Shown here: positions 1 through 8,731 of the stretch, piece after piece | Position numbering within the stretch: the first letter of the stretch is position 1 | Layout: each line of letters begins with the position of its first letter | NCBI GenBank assembly: GCA_963692975.2 | Contig: CAXMMR010000031.1 | Location: forward strand, 124,001 to 188,000 | Direction: 5' to 3' | DNA length: 64,000 bases | From: CAXMMR01 sp963692975 | Lineage (GTDB): Bacteria; Pseudomonadota; Alphaproteobacteria; Acetobacterales; Acetobacteraceae | Position numbers and translations under genes: made by a program | Notes under the pieces: generated by a model | Databases searched by the model: none | What the model was told of the DNA's origin: nothing | The model's input: only the letters and a program-made list of their open reading frames with translations

Positions 1-1
1 G

Positions 2-904
2 GCGCTAACGCGCGCCGTGGTCGGCAGCGAAGACGACCCGTTCCGTATCGCCGAGCTTGATCGCGACCAGGTGGGACGGCTCGCTGAGGAGGCGTCGGCA
101 TTGGCGATGACCGGCGGGCGGCGGGTGGTGCGGCTGCGCGAGGTCGGTGATGCGGCCACGGGCGCGGTGCAGGCGGTGCTGCGCTCCAGGGCAGAGGCGC
201 TGGTGATCCTCGAGGCGCCGGCGCTTGTACGGGGGCGGCTGCGCACGTTGCTGGAAGCGTCGGATGAGGCGGCGGTGATCGCTTGCTATCCGGAAGAGGG
301 ACGCGCGCTGGCGGTCACCGTGCGCGAGACGCTGGCAGGCCTCGGGGTTGCGATCGAGACGGAGGCGCTGGCCTGGGTGGTGACGCAGCTTGGCGCCGAC
401 CGCGGCGGGATCCGGTTGGAGCTGGACAAGCTGGCGTTGTATGCCGCCGGGGGCATGGTCGACATGGCTGCGGCGGCAGCGTGTCTTGGCGACGATGCAG
501 CGCTGTCGTTCGAGGATGCGTTGGCTGCCGCCTGCCTGGGCCAGGTGGCGGTAATGGACCGCGCGCTCGAGTTGGCGCTGGCCGACGGGTTAGCGCCGGT
601 CGGGGCGCTACGCCAGGTTGGCGCGCATTTTCAGCGGCTGTTGCAGGCGCGATTGTTGCTGGAGGACGGCATGACGGCTGCGGCCGCCGTCGCCACGTTG
701 CGGCCGCCGGTGTTTTTTCGACGCGCGGCAGGAGTGCAGGCGATGCTCGCGCTCTGGAATTCGGCCTCGATCGTGCGGTTGCTGGAAGAAGTGCGGCAGG
801 TGGAGTTCGCCTGCAAGCAAACCGGATCACGGCCGGACCTGCTTTGCCGGAGGCTGCTGGCCGTGACGGCGATGCGGGCGCAGCGTCAGGGTCGGGCAGG
901 GTAG
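2..904 (+). CDS. holA: DNA polymerase III subunit delta, 5' end cut by window
   Basis: Clamp-loader delta subunit, which opens the beta sliding clamp as part of the DnaX complex. The reading frame is open from the first bases of the window, and the residues before the first possible start (a GTG at 17) continue the family pattern (LTRAVVG then DPFR). The true N-terminus with the AAA+ base therefore lies outside the window. The visible 300 residues cover the end of domain I, domain II (GGIRLELDKLALYA) and the helical collar domain ending in DLLCRRLLAVTAMR. It converges on parB, with 225 bp of repeats between them. holA near parB is a common alphaproteobacterial arrangement. Identification rests on overall pattern. 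Confidence 0.85.
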   Translation, partial: ALTRAVVGSEDDPFRIAELDRDQVGRLAEEASALAMTGGRRVVRLREVGDAATGAVQAVLRSRAEALVILEAPALVRGRLRTLLEASDEAAVIACYPEEGRALAVTVRETLAGLGVAIETEALAWVVTQLGADRGGIRLELDKLALYAAGGMVDMAAAAACLGDDAALSFEDALAAACLGQVAVMDRALELALADGLAPVGALRQVGAHFQRLLQARLLLEDGMTAAAAVATLRPPVFFRRAAGVQAMLALWNSASIVRLLEEVRQVEFACKQTGSRPDLLCRRLLAVTAMRAQRQGRAG

Positions 905-971
905 GCAAGGCAAGGCAAGGGGCTTTGCCCCTTGACTCCACCAAAGGCCCGAGGCCTTTGGAAACCATTGG
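905..971 (+). repeat. Family A repeat, H1-H2 half only
   Basis: Two adjacent GC-rich hairpins right after the holA stop: a CAAGGGGC/GCCCCTTG stem, then a CCAAAGGCC/GGCCTTTGG stem. This is the left half of the family A element found in most gaps of the window, without the H3-H4 half. It lies between the convergent genes holA and parB. Confidence 0.8.
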
Positions 972-1060
972 TTTGTTACTTAACAATAGTATTGATGAAT
1001 ACTGGACGAATTAACGGCCTTGCCCGAGTTGTCATATGCATGACAAGCTCAATCCAAGAG

Positions 1061-1097
1061 CAAAAGTTTTTGGTTCTTTTTTTCAAAAAACAACCTC
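1061..1097 (-). repeat. Family B repeat, solitary GGTTC arm
   Basis: A single arm of the A/T-rich family B element: AAAAGTTTTT followed by a GGTTC stem, a T/A-rich apex and a degraded closing stem (CAACC instead of GAACC). The second arm is missing. It shares the holA/parB gap with a half family A element. Confidence 0.75.
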
Positions 1098-1129
1098 TTT
1101 CTTGTTTGATCAATGAAAGACTTCTCGCC

Positions 1130-1996
1130 TCACTCGTGACCGAGCAAGGTGACGAGACCATCGAGTTGATCCAGGTTCCGGTAAGCTATCTTGATAGCGC
1201 CGCCTTTGCCGTCGAAGCTGATTTGAACCTTTAGCCCGAGCTTGCGGGTGAGTTCGGCTTCTAGAGCAGCCGTCTCTGGGTCGGCCGCGTCTCGGCGGTT
1301 GGCGTCGGCGGGTGTGCGCTGTTGACCGAGTGCTTCCGTCTGTCGGACGTTCAGGCCGCGGGCGATGACGGCCAACGCTGCCTTGGCGGGTTCGGGATGG
1401 CTGAGCAGGGCACGGGCGTGGCCGGCTGAGAGCACGCCGCGCTCGACGTCGCGGCGCACCGCCGCGGGGAGCTGGAGCAGGCGCACAGCGTTGGCGACGT
1501 GGCTGCGGGATTTGCCGACGGAGGCGCCGAGCTGATCCTGGGTGAGGCCGAACTCCTCGATCAAGCGCTTGTAGCCTTCGGCCTCCTCAATGGCGTTGAG
1601 GTCCTGTCGTTGCAGGTTCTCGACCAGCGAGGCTGCCATCGCGTCGCCGTCGGGCAGGTCACGCACCAGAGCGGGAATTTCGTGCAGCCCAGCCGCCTGT
1701 GCGGCACGCCAGCGTCGCTCACCGGCGATGATCTGTAGGCGGCCGGGCTCGGTTGGATGGGGGCGGACGAGGACGGGCTGCAGGATGCCTCGGGCGCGTA
1801 CAGACTCTGTGAGTTCGGCGAGCGCCTCCGGCTGCATGGCGCCGCGCGGCTGGAACGGTCCGGGCTCGAGCATCTCGACCGGGATGCTGCGCACGCCGAC
1901 GTCTTGCGCCGTGGACGTCGGCGCGTCGCCGAGGAGTGCGGCCAGGCCGCGGCCAAGGCGGGGGTTGGCGGCACGTGCGCCTTGGCGGCCGCTCAT
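1130..1996 (-). CDS. parB: Chromosome-partitioning protein ParB
   Basis: CTP-dependent parS-binding clamp that loads on the origin region and spreads along the DNA, working with ParA to segregate the chromosome. The 288 residues show the N-terminal nucleotide-binding domain with the GERRWRA box (about residue 93), the helix-turn-helix (LGASVGKSRSHVANAVRLLQ) and a C-terminal dimerisation segment ending in LDGLVTLLGHE. Its ATG overlaps the parA TGA by four bases, so translation is probably coupled. Matching parS-type sites lie about 1.4 kb away in rsmG. Confidence 0.97.
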   Translation of the reverse strand: MSGRQGARAANPRLGRGLAALLGDAPTSTAQDVGVRSIPVEMLEPGPFQPRGAMQPEALAELTESVRARGILQPVLVRPHPTEPGRLQIIAGERRWRAAQAAGLHEIPALVRDLPDGDAMAASLVENLQRQDLNAIEEAEGYKRLIEEFGLTQDQLGASVGKSRSHVANAVRLLQLPAAVRRDVERGVLSAGHARALLSHPEPAKAALAVIARGLNVRQTEALGQQRTPADANRRDAADPETAALEAELTRKLGLKVQISFDGKGGAIKIAYRNLDQLDGLVTLLGHE

Positions 1997-2781
1997 GCTG
2001 CGAGCCTCGCATGCTCGCGCTCGAGCAGTTCTCGGCCAAGCTTGACATAGGCCTGAGCGCCGGGTGAGCGGGCATCATAGAGCAGCACCGGCTTGCCGTG
2101 GCTGGGGGCCTCGGAGACCCGGATGTTGCGGGGGATCACGGTCTCGAACACTCGCCTGCCAAAGAAGCTGCGCGCATCGGCGGCGACGAGGTCGGAGAGA
2201 TTGTTGCGGCGGTCGAACATGGTCAGCACGATGCCTTGAACGGCAAGACCCGGGTTCAGGCTGCGGCCGACGCGCTCGACCGTGCGGATAAGCTGGCTGA
2301 TGCCTTCGAGGGCGAAGAACTCGCATTGCAGCGGCACCACGACGGCGTCTGCCGCCACCAGGCCGTTCAGCGTGAGCAGACCGAGGCTTGGGGGACAATC
2401 GATCAGAACGTAGTCGATGCGGTCGAGCGGCTTGAGGGCGTCGCGCAGGCGGAACTCGCGGCGCGGCAATGCGACGAGCTCGATTTCGGCGCCGGCCAGG
2501 TCGGTGTCAGCGGCGATCATGCACAGCTGAGCGACCTGCGTGGGCTGGATCAAGGCGTCGAGAGGCGCGTCGTCGACGAGTAGGCGGTAGGTTCCCGCTT
2601 GCCGTTGCGAGGCGGCGAGACCGAGACCGGTGGAGGCGTTGCCTTGAGGGTCCAGGTCGATCACCAGCACGCGCTTGCCTTCCAGCGCCAAGGCGGTCGC
2701 AAGGTTGATGGTCGTCGTGGTCTTGCCCACACCGCCCTTCTGGTTGGCGATTGCCAAGATGCGAGGCGGCGCTGTGCTCAT
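1993..2781 (-). CDS. parA: Chromosome-partitioning ATPase ParA
   Basis: Walker-type ATPase that forms the nucleoid-bound gradient pulling ParB-parS complexes apart. The chosen ATG gives 262 residues with the deviant Walker A KGGVGKTT at about residues 15-22, then VIDLDPQGNAST and the DCPPSLG motif. The frame stays open upstream into rsmG, but that extension is antisense-like filler. The ATG overlaps the TGA of rsmG by four bases, and the parA stop overlaps the parB start the same way. This fits one polycistronic unit of rsmG, parA and parB. Confidence 0.97.
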   Translation of the reverse strand: MSTAPPRILAIANQKGGVGKTTTTINLATALALEGKRVLVIDLDPQGNASTGLGLAASQRQAGTYRLLVDDAPLDALIQPTQVAQLCMIAADTDLAGAEIELVALPRREFRLRDALKPLDRIDYVLIDCPPSLGLLTLNGLVAADAVVVPLQCEFFALEGISQLIRTVERVGRSLNPGLAVQGIVLTMFDRRNNLSDLVAADARSFFGRRVFETVIPRNIRVSEAPSHGKPVLLYDARSPGAQAYVKLGRELLEREHARLAA

Positions 2782-3422
2782 GATGCTGACTGCTGTTGCT
2801 TGCGGCTTATGATGCCATGAAGGCGGAGGATCATGCCATCGGGATGGGTGACGCTGACGTGCTGCTCGACGTCGAAGCGCCAGTGTTGCTCTGCCGCCGC
2901 GAGTTCGGTGCCGGCTCCGGTGCCCTTCAGAAACAGGCAGGCGCCGTTCGGTTTGAGCAGGGGGGCGGCAAGCGTGAGCAGCTGCGGCAGTGACGCGACG
3001 GCACGGGCAGTGACGATCTCGGCGGTTTGGCCGATGGCTTCGATGCGGCAGGCGGCGACCTCGACATTTGTGCCGGTCTCTCGAGCGGCTTCGCGCAAGA
3101 AGCTCGCCTTGCGCTGATCCGCCTCGACGAGGAGGAACGGCAGCTTGGTTGCCAAGGCGAGGATCAGGCCAGGAAAGCCGGCGCCGCTGCCGATGTCTAT
3201 CGCCAGGCCATTCTTGGGCAGCCAAGGGGCGAGCTGCAGGCTGTCCTCAACGTGGCGACGCCACAGGTCATCGAGGCTCGCAGGCGCGACGAGGTTGATG
3301 CGTGTGTTCCAGCGGCGCAGCAGGCGTTCGAAGATGAGCAGGCGCTCGATTGTTTCACGCGGAAGACTAACTGCTGTTTCACGTGGAACACGCACGGACG
3401 TTTCACGTGGAACATCATTCAC
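2778..3422 (-). CDS. rsmG: 16S rRNA (guanine-N7) methyltransferase RsmG
   Basis: SAM-dependent methyltransferase modifying G527 of 16S rRNA. The 214-residue protein starts at a GTG overlapping the mnmG stop (GTGA). The SAM motif AIDIGSGAGFPG lies near residue 75. The first 24 residues are unusual: an eight-residue unit beginning VPRET/LPRET occurs three times, and these units are the translation of three parS-type sites spaced 24 bp apart. The methyltransferase fold proper begins after them (IERLLIFERLL). Confidence 0.95.
   Translation of the reverse strand: MNDVPRETSVRVPRETAVSLPRETIERLLIFERLLRRWNTRINLVAPASLDDLWRRHVEDSLQLAPWLPKNGLAIDIGSGAGFPGLILALATKLPFLLVEADQRKASFLREAARETGTNVEVAACRIEAIGQTAEIVTARAVASLPQLLTLAAPLLKPNGACLFLKGTGAGTELAAAEQHWRFDVEQHVSVTHPDGMILRLHGIISRKQQQSAS
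3351..3366. promoter_or_regulatory. Degenerate parS-type site 3, inside rsmG
   Basis: Reads TGTTTCACGCGGAAGA on the plus strand, two mismatches from the classical 16-bp parS sequence. It is exactly 24 bp from the next site, so it keeps the same reading phase in rsmG (codons for LPRET). The mismatch falls in the central CACGTG, so ParB binding may be weak. Confidence 0.55.
3375..3390. promoter_or_regulatory. parS site 2, perfect consensus, inside rsmG
   Basis: TGTTTCACGTGGAACA, the exact reverse complement of the classical parS consensus TGTTCCACGTGAAACA recognised by chromosomal ParB proteins. It lies within codons 11-16 of rsmG, in the same unit as parA and parB. Confidence 0.92.
3399..3414. 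promoter_or_regulatory. parS site 1, one mismatch, inside rsmG
   Basis: CGTTTCACGTGGAACA, identical to the classical parS sequence except the first base. It overlaps codons 3-8 of rsmG and is 24 bp from the perfect site. Confidence 0.85.
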
Positions 3423-5269
3423 GAGCTTTGACGCACATGCGCCATCACGACGGCCAGCGCGGCCGGGGTCATGCCGCGCAGGCGCGAGGCCGCACCCAAT
3501 GAGGTTGGTCGGGCCTGCTGCAGCGCCTGGTGAACCTCGGTGCTAAGGCCGCCAATACGGCTAAAATCGACATGTGCGCCGATAGCCAGCGTATCGAGGG
3601 CCCGCAGCTGCCGGATTTCTGCGGCTTGACGCGTCAGGTAGCCAGCGTAGAGCGCCTCGGTGCGGACATGGGCAAGCGCTCGGAGAGAGAGTGCCGCAAG
3701 CCACGATGCGACCTGGCTGGCTGGCTGATCGGGATGCAGCCGGCGCAACTGGTCCAGCACGGTCAGACACCGACCGTCTTGGCCGCGCGGCAGGCTTGTT
3801 GGTCCATCCTCAATGGCTTGTCCGGCGCGTGACATCGCGGCGGCGATCTCGGCCGATGTTTTAGCGAACCGGGTTAAGCGCGCGGCGCTAACGCAGCCCC
3901 AGCTCTGACCGATCGGCGTCAGGCGGAGGTCAGCATTGTCGGCTCGCAGCGACAGCCGATACTCGGCTCGCGAGGTGAACATACGATATGGCTCGCTGAC
4001 CCCCTTGCCGGTAAGATCGTCGACCATCACGCCGATGTAACTCTGAGTCCGTGACAGGGTGACGGGCGTTTGCCCACCGGCGCTTCTGGCGGCGCTGATG
4101 CCGGCAAGGATGCCCTGCCCGGCCGCCTCTTCATAGCCGGTCGTGCCGTTTATTTGCCCGGCAAGGAACAGCCCGGATAAGGCGCGAAGCTCCAGCGACG
4201 CCGTGAGGGCGCGTGGGTCAACATAATCGTACTCAACTGCATACCCCGGCTGCACAATCTCGGCGTTTTCCAGCCCAGCGATGCTGCGGACGAGATCTTG
4301 CTGCACCTCGGCAGGAAGGCTGGTCGAGATGCCGTTTGGGTAAACGACACCGCCATCGGGCCCGTCCGGCAAACCTTCCGGCTCTAGGAAAAGCTGGTGG
4401 TGCTCGCGGTCGGCGAAGCGGACCACCTTGTCCTCAATGGACGGACAATAGCGGGGACCGCGGCCCGAGATGGCGCCGCCATACACCGCTGAGAGGTGCA
4501 GGTTGTCGCGGATGATGCGATGGGTACGCGGGTTGGTCGACGTGACGCGACATTCGATCATCGGCGTCACGAGGCTGTCCGTCATGCGGCTGAACGGTTC
4601 GGGATCGTCGTCGGATGGGTCGGCGGGTAGGCTGGACCAAGCGATGCTGTGGCGCGCCAGACGGGGCGGCGTGCCGGTCTTGAGCCGGCCGAGCGGCAGG
4701 CCTAACCGGGCTAGGGTTTGTCCCAGCACCTTGGCTGGCGGCTCGCCTACCCGGCCCGCCTGCTCCTGCGCCAGCCCGCGATGGATGACGCCGTTGAGGA
4801 AGGTGCCGGTGGTCAGCACGACGGCGGCGCTGGCGATCCGCGTGCCGTCCTCGAGCATGACGCCTGCGAGCGTCCCCTGTGGCGAGAGCAGTAGGTCGCC
4901 GACCGCGCCTTCCATGATGGTCAACCGAGATTGATCTTCCAGCAGGGACTGGATGGCGAGGCGATAGCGCCGACGATCGAGCTGCGCGCGTAGGCCCTGC
5001 ACGGCTGGCCCTTTGCTGCGGTTCAACAGCTTGAAATGGATGCCGGCGATGTCTGCTGCTCGTCCCATCAAGCCATCTAGCGCGTCGACCTCGCGGACGA
5101 TATGACCCTTGCCGATGCCGCCGATGGAGGGATTGCAGGACAGGGCCCCTATGGTGCTGCGCCGTTGCGTCACCAGCAGCGTGGCCGCACCGACACGCGC
5201 GGCCGCCGCGGCTGCCTCGCAACCGGCATGCCCGCCGCCGATCACCACCACGTCGTAGACCGTCGTCAT
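3419..5269 (-). CDS. mnmG: tRNA uridine-5-carboxymethylaminomethyl modification enzyme MnmG
   Basis: FAD-dependent partner of MnmE that installs (carboxymethyl)aminomethyl at the wobble uridine of tRNAs. The 616 residues match the family length. The dinucleotide-binding segment VVIGGGHAGCEAAAA is at residues 8-22, followed by NPSIGGIGKGHIVREVDALDG and a typical C-terminal helical domain. Its stop overlaps the rsmG start by four bases, and the MnmE gene ends 16 bp upstream, so both halves of the modification enzyme are made together. Confidence 0.97.
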   Translation of the reverse strand: MTTVYDVVVIGGGHAGCEAAAAAARVGAATLLVTQRRSTIGALSCNPSIGGIGKGHIVREVDALDGLMGRAADIAGIHFKLLNRSKGPAVQGLRAQLDRRRYRLAIQSLLEDQSRLTIMEGAVGDLLLSPQGTLAGVMLEDGTRIASAAVVLTTGTFLNGVIHRGLAQEQAGRVGEPPAKVLGQTLARLGLPLGRLKTGTPPRLARHSIAWSSLPADPSDDDPEPFSRMTDSLVTPMIECRVTSTNPRTHRIIRDNLHLSAVYGGAISGRGPRYCPSIEDKVVRFADREHHQLFLEPEGLPDGPDGGVVYPNGISTSLPAEVQQDLVRSIAGLENAEIVQPGYAVEYDYVDPRALTASLELRALSGLFLAGQINGTTGYEEAAGQGILAGISAARSAGGQTPVTLSRTQSYIGVMVDDLTGKGVSEPYRMFTSRAEYRLSLRADNADLRLTPIGQSWGCVSAARLTRFAKTSAEIAAAMSRAGQAIEDGPTSLPRGQDGRCLTVLDQLRRLHPDQPASQVASWLAALSLRALAHVRTEALYAGYLTRQAAEIRQLRALDTLAIGAHVDFSRIGGLSTEVHQALQQARPTSLGAASRLRGMTPAALAVVMAHVRQSS

Positions 5270-5285
5270 CGTCTGCTACGCCGCC

Positions 5286-6620
5286 TTACTTGCCGATGCA
5301 GAATCGGGCAAACACCTCGTCGAGTATAGCCTCGACGTCGCCGGCGCCGCTTACGCGGCCGAGCGCCAGATGCGCAAGGCGAAGGGACTCTGCCCGGAGC
5401 TCGGCGAGCGGCGCATCCAGCGCGGCCTGCAGATGGGCTGCGGCCTCCGCCATGGCGGCCCGGTGACGCGCGCGGCTCAGCACCGGCGGTCCTTCCAGCC
5501 GGACCTGGTCGGCGACCGCGTCGGCCAATCGCGCCCGCAGCGCCGTCATGCCCTCTCCGGTCAAGGTGCTGCAGGCGATGTCGGCACCATCCGTGGTGAC
5601 CCCAAGGTCGGCCTTGTTGGCGATGACCAGGCTCGCCGGTGGTGGGGCGATGCCCGGGAGGATGCCTGGAGCGACCACGCGCAGGACGATGTCGGCGCCC
5701 GCCGCGGCCGCGACGGCGCGCCGCACGCCTTCCGCCTCGATGGCGCCCGTCGCCACCCGGAGCCCGGCAGTGTCGAGCAGAGTGACCGGCACGCCGGCCA
5801 GCACAATGCGGCTTGAGACGACGTCGCGGGTGGTTCCCGGCTCCTCGGCGACGATGGCCACGGGCTGACCGCAGAGGGCGTTTAGCAACGATGACTTGCC
5901 GACGTTCGGCGCTCCAGTGATGGCTATGACGACGCCGTCGCGCAGGCGCTCGGCGGCGTGGCCATCGGCGAGGTGGCGTTGAAGCGTGCTGGCAAGCGTC
6001 GCCAGCTCGCTCAGCATGTCGGCCTCGACCTCGCCGGGCAGCGCCTCCTCGGGAAAGTCGACAAGTGCTTCCTGGATGGCGAGCTGACGCCGCAACGTGT
6101 TGGTCCACTCGGCGTAGAGGCGGCTGCTCTCGCCTTCTAGCTGGCGAAGCGCTTGTCGACGCTGCGCCTCCGTGTCGGCAGCGACAAGGTCGGCGACGGC
6201 CTCGGCCTCAAGCAGGTCCATGCGGCCGTTCAGGAAGCTGCGGCGGCTGAATTCGCCGGGCTCGGCGGGACGTAGGCCGAGCTCGATCAAGGCGCTCGAG
6301 ACGGCCTCCACGACCGCGCGGCCGCCATGGAGGTGCAGCTCGGCGCAATCTTCGCCGGTGTAGCTGCGTGGGCCCGGCAGCCAGAGCACCAACGCGTGGT
6401 CGAGCACAACACCGGCGTGATCGCGCAATCGCCGGAGGGCCGCTTGACGAGGTTGCGGCACGTGCGCGCAAAGCGCCATCAGGGCGGCTCGTATCAGCGG
6501 TCCGCTTAGCCTGAGGATGGCGATCGCCGCCGCACCGCTGCCCGTGGCCAAGGCAAAGATGCCGTGCTGATGCTCAAACGTGATCGCGGCTGGCGAATCG
6601 CCTACAGCGGTGCTGCTCAC
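5286..6620 (-). CDS. mnmE: tRNA modification GTPase MnmE
   Basis: GTPase that works with MnmG on wobble uridines. The 444-residue protein has the N-terminal tetrahydrofolate-binding domain (to about 120), a helical domain containing the GTPase insert with P-loop GAPNVGKSS at 236-243 and DTAG switch II, and the C-terminal CxGK signature (FCIGK as the last residues) that carries the catalytic cysteine. The start ATG overlaps the stop of the upstream ferredoxin gene by four bases. Confidence 0.97.
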   Translation of the reverse strand: MSSTAVGDSPAAITFEHQHGIFALATGSGAAAIAILRLSGPLIRAALMALCAHVPQPRQAALRRLRDHAGVVLDHALVLWLPGPRSYTGEDCAELHLHGGRAVVEAVSSALIELGLRPAEPGEFSRRSFLNGRMDLLEAEAVADLVAADTEAQRRQALRQLEGESSRLYAEWTNTLRRQLAIQEALVDFPEEALPGEVEADMLSELATLASTLQRHLADGHAAERLRDGVVIAITGAPNVGKSSLLNALCGQPVAIVAEEPGTTRDVVSSRIVLAGVPVTLLDTAGLRVATGAIEAEGVRRAVAAAAGADIVLRVVAPGILPGIAPPPASLVIANKADLGVTTDGADIACSTLTGEGMTALRARLADAVADQVRLEGPPVLSRARHRAAMAEAAAHLQAALDAPLAELRAESLRLAHLALGRVSGAGDVEAILDEVFARFCIGK

Positions 6621-6988
6621 GCCGGGAATGGTGCGGCTGGCGGCGGTAGGGCGGCAGGCAGCATCAGTTCAAGCGCTCGGTCACCAGACTTCACGTGCGC
6701 CTCGAGCACGCGGTCGACGTCGGCGCGCGTGCGGATGCGATACCAAACGCCCTCGGGGTAGATAACGACGCACGGTCCCAATTCGCAACGATCCAGGCAG
6801 CTGGCGCTGTTGACCCGCACAGAGGCGATGCCAAGCTCCTTCGCTCGCGCCTTCATGTAGTCGCGCAACGCTTCGGAGCCGCTGGCGGCGCACGAGCCGC
6901 GCGTGTGCCCATCCGGGCGGCGATTGCAGCAGACGAAGACGTGCGCTTGGAAGAACAATGGCGGATCCGCCGCAACTCGCTCGCCCAT
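6617..6988 (-). CDS. Thioredoxin-fold [2Fe-2S] ferredoxin-like protein
   Basis: Small protein of the (2Fe-2S) ferredoxin family with thioredoxin fold, predicted soluble electron carrier. Cysteines appear in the expected places: HVFVCCNRRPDG near the N-terminus, then SC, and CLDRCELGPC further on, followed by YPEGVWYR and a C-terminal RTRADVDRVLEAHV. The frame opens further upstream (ATGs at 7021 and 7108). I chose the nearest ATG before the conserved HVFVC segment, giving 123 residues, and the start is uncertain because no candidate has a strong ribosome site. It overlaps mnmE by four bases, so it is probably the first gene of the mnmE-parB block. Confidence 0.8.
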   Translation of the reverse strand: MGERVAADPPLFFQAHVFVCCNRRPDGHTRGSCAASGSEALRDYMKARAKELGIASVRVNSASCLDRCELGPCVVIYPEGVWYRIRTRADVDRVLEAHVKSGDRALELMLPAALPPPAAPFPA

Positions 6989-7112
6989 GCCGACAGTGAC
7001 CCTATTCGAACGATCTGCCATATCGGCGCAAGGCATTGGCGCTGCAAGCCGCGCCTCTGATGGGCATCTGGCGGCCATCAAGCTGATGGCTTGACAGGGT
7101 TGCTGCATCGCT

Positions 7113-7679
7113 GTGGCATTCGAACCGGAGGCTGTTCTGCCGCAACTTTCGCTTCACACGCAGCTCGGCCCGATCAGCGTCTCGGAGGAGGACGGCGCGC
7201 TTGTCGCGCTGGATTGGGGCTGGGGGCGCGACCAGGATGAAACATCGCTGCTGCGTCGCGCTCGCGAGCAGCTGCACGCCTATTTCGACGCGGAGCTGAA
7301 GCAGTTCAGCCTGCCGCTCGCGCCAACCGGCACGCCTTTCCGGCGGCAGGTCTGGCTGGCGCTCGCCGACATACCCTTTGGTCAGACCTGCAGCTACGGT
7401 GCGCTCGCCGCACGGCTAGGGCGCGGGCCTGGCAGTCCGGACGGTGCGGCGCGCAGCGCGGCACGTGCCGTTGGCGGCGCCCTCGGCCGCAACCCGTTAC
7501 CCGTTATTCTGCCCTGTCATCGGGTTGTCGGCGTGAGTGGTTTGGGCGGTTACAGCGCCGGCGACGGGCTGACCAGCAAGCGCGCATTGCTGCATTTCGA
7601 GCAATCGGCCATATGCCGGCTTGATGCAGCGTCGGGAATCGCTCGCCCGTCGGGCAGGACAAAGTCGGAGGCTGCATGA
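7113..7679 (+). CDS. ogt: Methylated-DNA--protein-cysteine methyltransferase
   Basis: Suicide repair enzyme that moves the methyl group of O6-methylguanine (or O4-methylthymine) to its own cysteine. In 188 residues the active-site motif ILPCHRVVG is present with Cys135, preceded by the DNA-binding segment FGQTCSYGALAARLG. The start is a GTG, and the divergent ferredoxin gene begins about 120 bp away. The stop overlaps the ATG of the following quinone oxidoreductase (ATGA). No Ada-type regulator domain is attached. Confidence 0.92.
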   Translation: MAFEPEAVLPQLSLHTQLGPISVSEEDGALVALDWGWGRDQDETSLLRRAREQLHAYFDAELKQFSLPLAPTGTPFRRQVWLALADIPFGQTCSYGALAARLGRGPGSPDGAARSAARAVGGALGRNPLPVILPCHRVVGVSGLGGYSAGDGLTSKRALLHFEQSAICRLDAASGIARPSGRTKSEAA

Positions 7680-8647
7680 GCAAGGCGATCCGGGTCCATA
7701 AGACAGGCGGCCCGGAGGTGATGGTCTGGGAAGCCGTGCCGACACCGGAGCCTGGTCCGGGCCAGGCGCTGATCCGCCATGAGGCGATCGGTTTGAACTA
7801 CATCGATGTGTATTATCGTGCCGGTGACTACAAGCTTCCGTCGCTGCCGGCCGTGCTTGGGCAGGAGGGCGCCGGCATTGTGCTGGCCGTCGGTGCTGAC
7901 GTCACTTTGGTGGCGCCAGGCGACCGGGTCGCCTATAGCGGCGCGCTTGGCGCCTACGCGACCGAGCGGGTGATCGCGGCCGACCGGCTTGTGCGTCTGC
8001 CGGACGCGATGGATTTCCGCACCGCCGCCAAGGCATTGCTGCAGGGGATGACGGCGGAGTACCTGCTGCACCGGACCTACACGGTGCGGCCTGGCGATGC
8101 CATCCTGGTCTATGCCGCCGCGGGCGGTGTTGGCTCGTTGCTGTGCCAGTGGGGCGCCCATCTTGGGGCGACCGTAATCGGGATTGTCTCGACGCCGGAA
8201 AAGGCGGCGCTCGCGCGGCAGAACGGCGCCGCCCATGTGATCCTCGGGCACAAGGCGGTCGCGGCCGAGGTCAAGCGCATCACCGAGGGCGCCATGGTTC
8301 CCGTTGTGTATGACAGCGCCGGCGCCGAGACCTTCCACGCCAGCCTTGATTGCCTGGCGCCACGCGGCCTGATGGTCAGCTATGGCAACAGCTCCGGCCC
8401 TGTGCCGCCGGTGGATTTAGCCGAGCTGGTCGCCAGGGGAAGCCTGTTCATCACCCGTCCCTCGCTCGCGACTTACGTGCGGAGCCGCGACGAGCTCGAG
8501 CGCACAGCAAGCTCGCTGTTCCGTGCAATCGAGCATGGCCACATCAAGATCCAGATCAATCAGACATTCGCACTCAAGGACGCCGCTTCGGCGCACAGTG
8601 CGCTTGAGGCAAGGCAGACAACCGGTGCGACGGTGCTGATCCCGTGA
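7676..8647 (+). CDS. NADPH:quinone oxidoreductase, zeta-crystallin type
   Basis: Medium-chain dehydrogenase/reductase without catalytic zinc ligands. It is 323 residues long, with the GroES-like N-terminal half (GLNYIDVYYRAGDYKLP) and the NADPH-binding AAAGGVGSLLCQWG segment near residue 145. The family reduces quinones by one or two electrons using NADPH. It is translationally coupled to ogt, which may be fortuitous. Transcription runs into a half family A repeat. Confidence 0.92.
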   Translation: MSKAIRVHKTGGPEVMVWEAVPTPEPGPGQALIRHEAIGLNYIDVYYRAGDYKLPSLPAVLGQEGAGIVLAVGADVTLVAPGDRVAYSGALGAYATERVIAADRLVRLPDAMDFRTAAKALLQGMTAEYLLHRTYTVRPGDAILVYAAAGGVGSLLCQWGAHLGATVIGIVSTPEKAALARQNGAAHVILGHKAVAAEVKRITEGAMVPVVYDSAGAETFHASLDCLAPRGLMVSYGNSSGPVPPVDLAELVARGSLFITRPSLATYVRSRDELERTASSLFRAIEHGHIKIQINQTFALKDAASAHSALEARQTTGATVLIP

Positions 8648-8676
8648 CTGGCGCTTGAAGGAAGGCTGGTTTGGCC

Positions 8677-8731
8677 GGGGTCTGGGGCCTCGGGCCCCAG
8701 CGGTGTCCAGAGGCAGAGCCTCTGGCCTTCC
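8677..8731 (+). repeat. Family A repeat, H3-H4 half only
   Basis: Hairpins CTGGGGCC/GGCCCCAG and CCAGAGGC/GCCTCTGG, ending in GGCCTTCC. It sits between the convergent genes for the quinone oxidoreductase and an amino acid permease and abuts the permease stop codon. Confidence 0.85.

Noticed and set aside
2782..3225. Possible N-terminal extension of ParA to 410 residues
   Set aside because: The extension overlaps rsmG in another frame and is Arg/Pro-rich. The ATG at 2781 gives a normal ParA and overlaps the rsmG stop.
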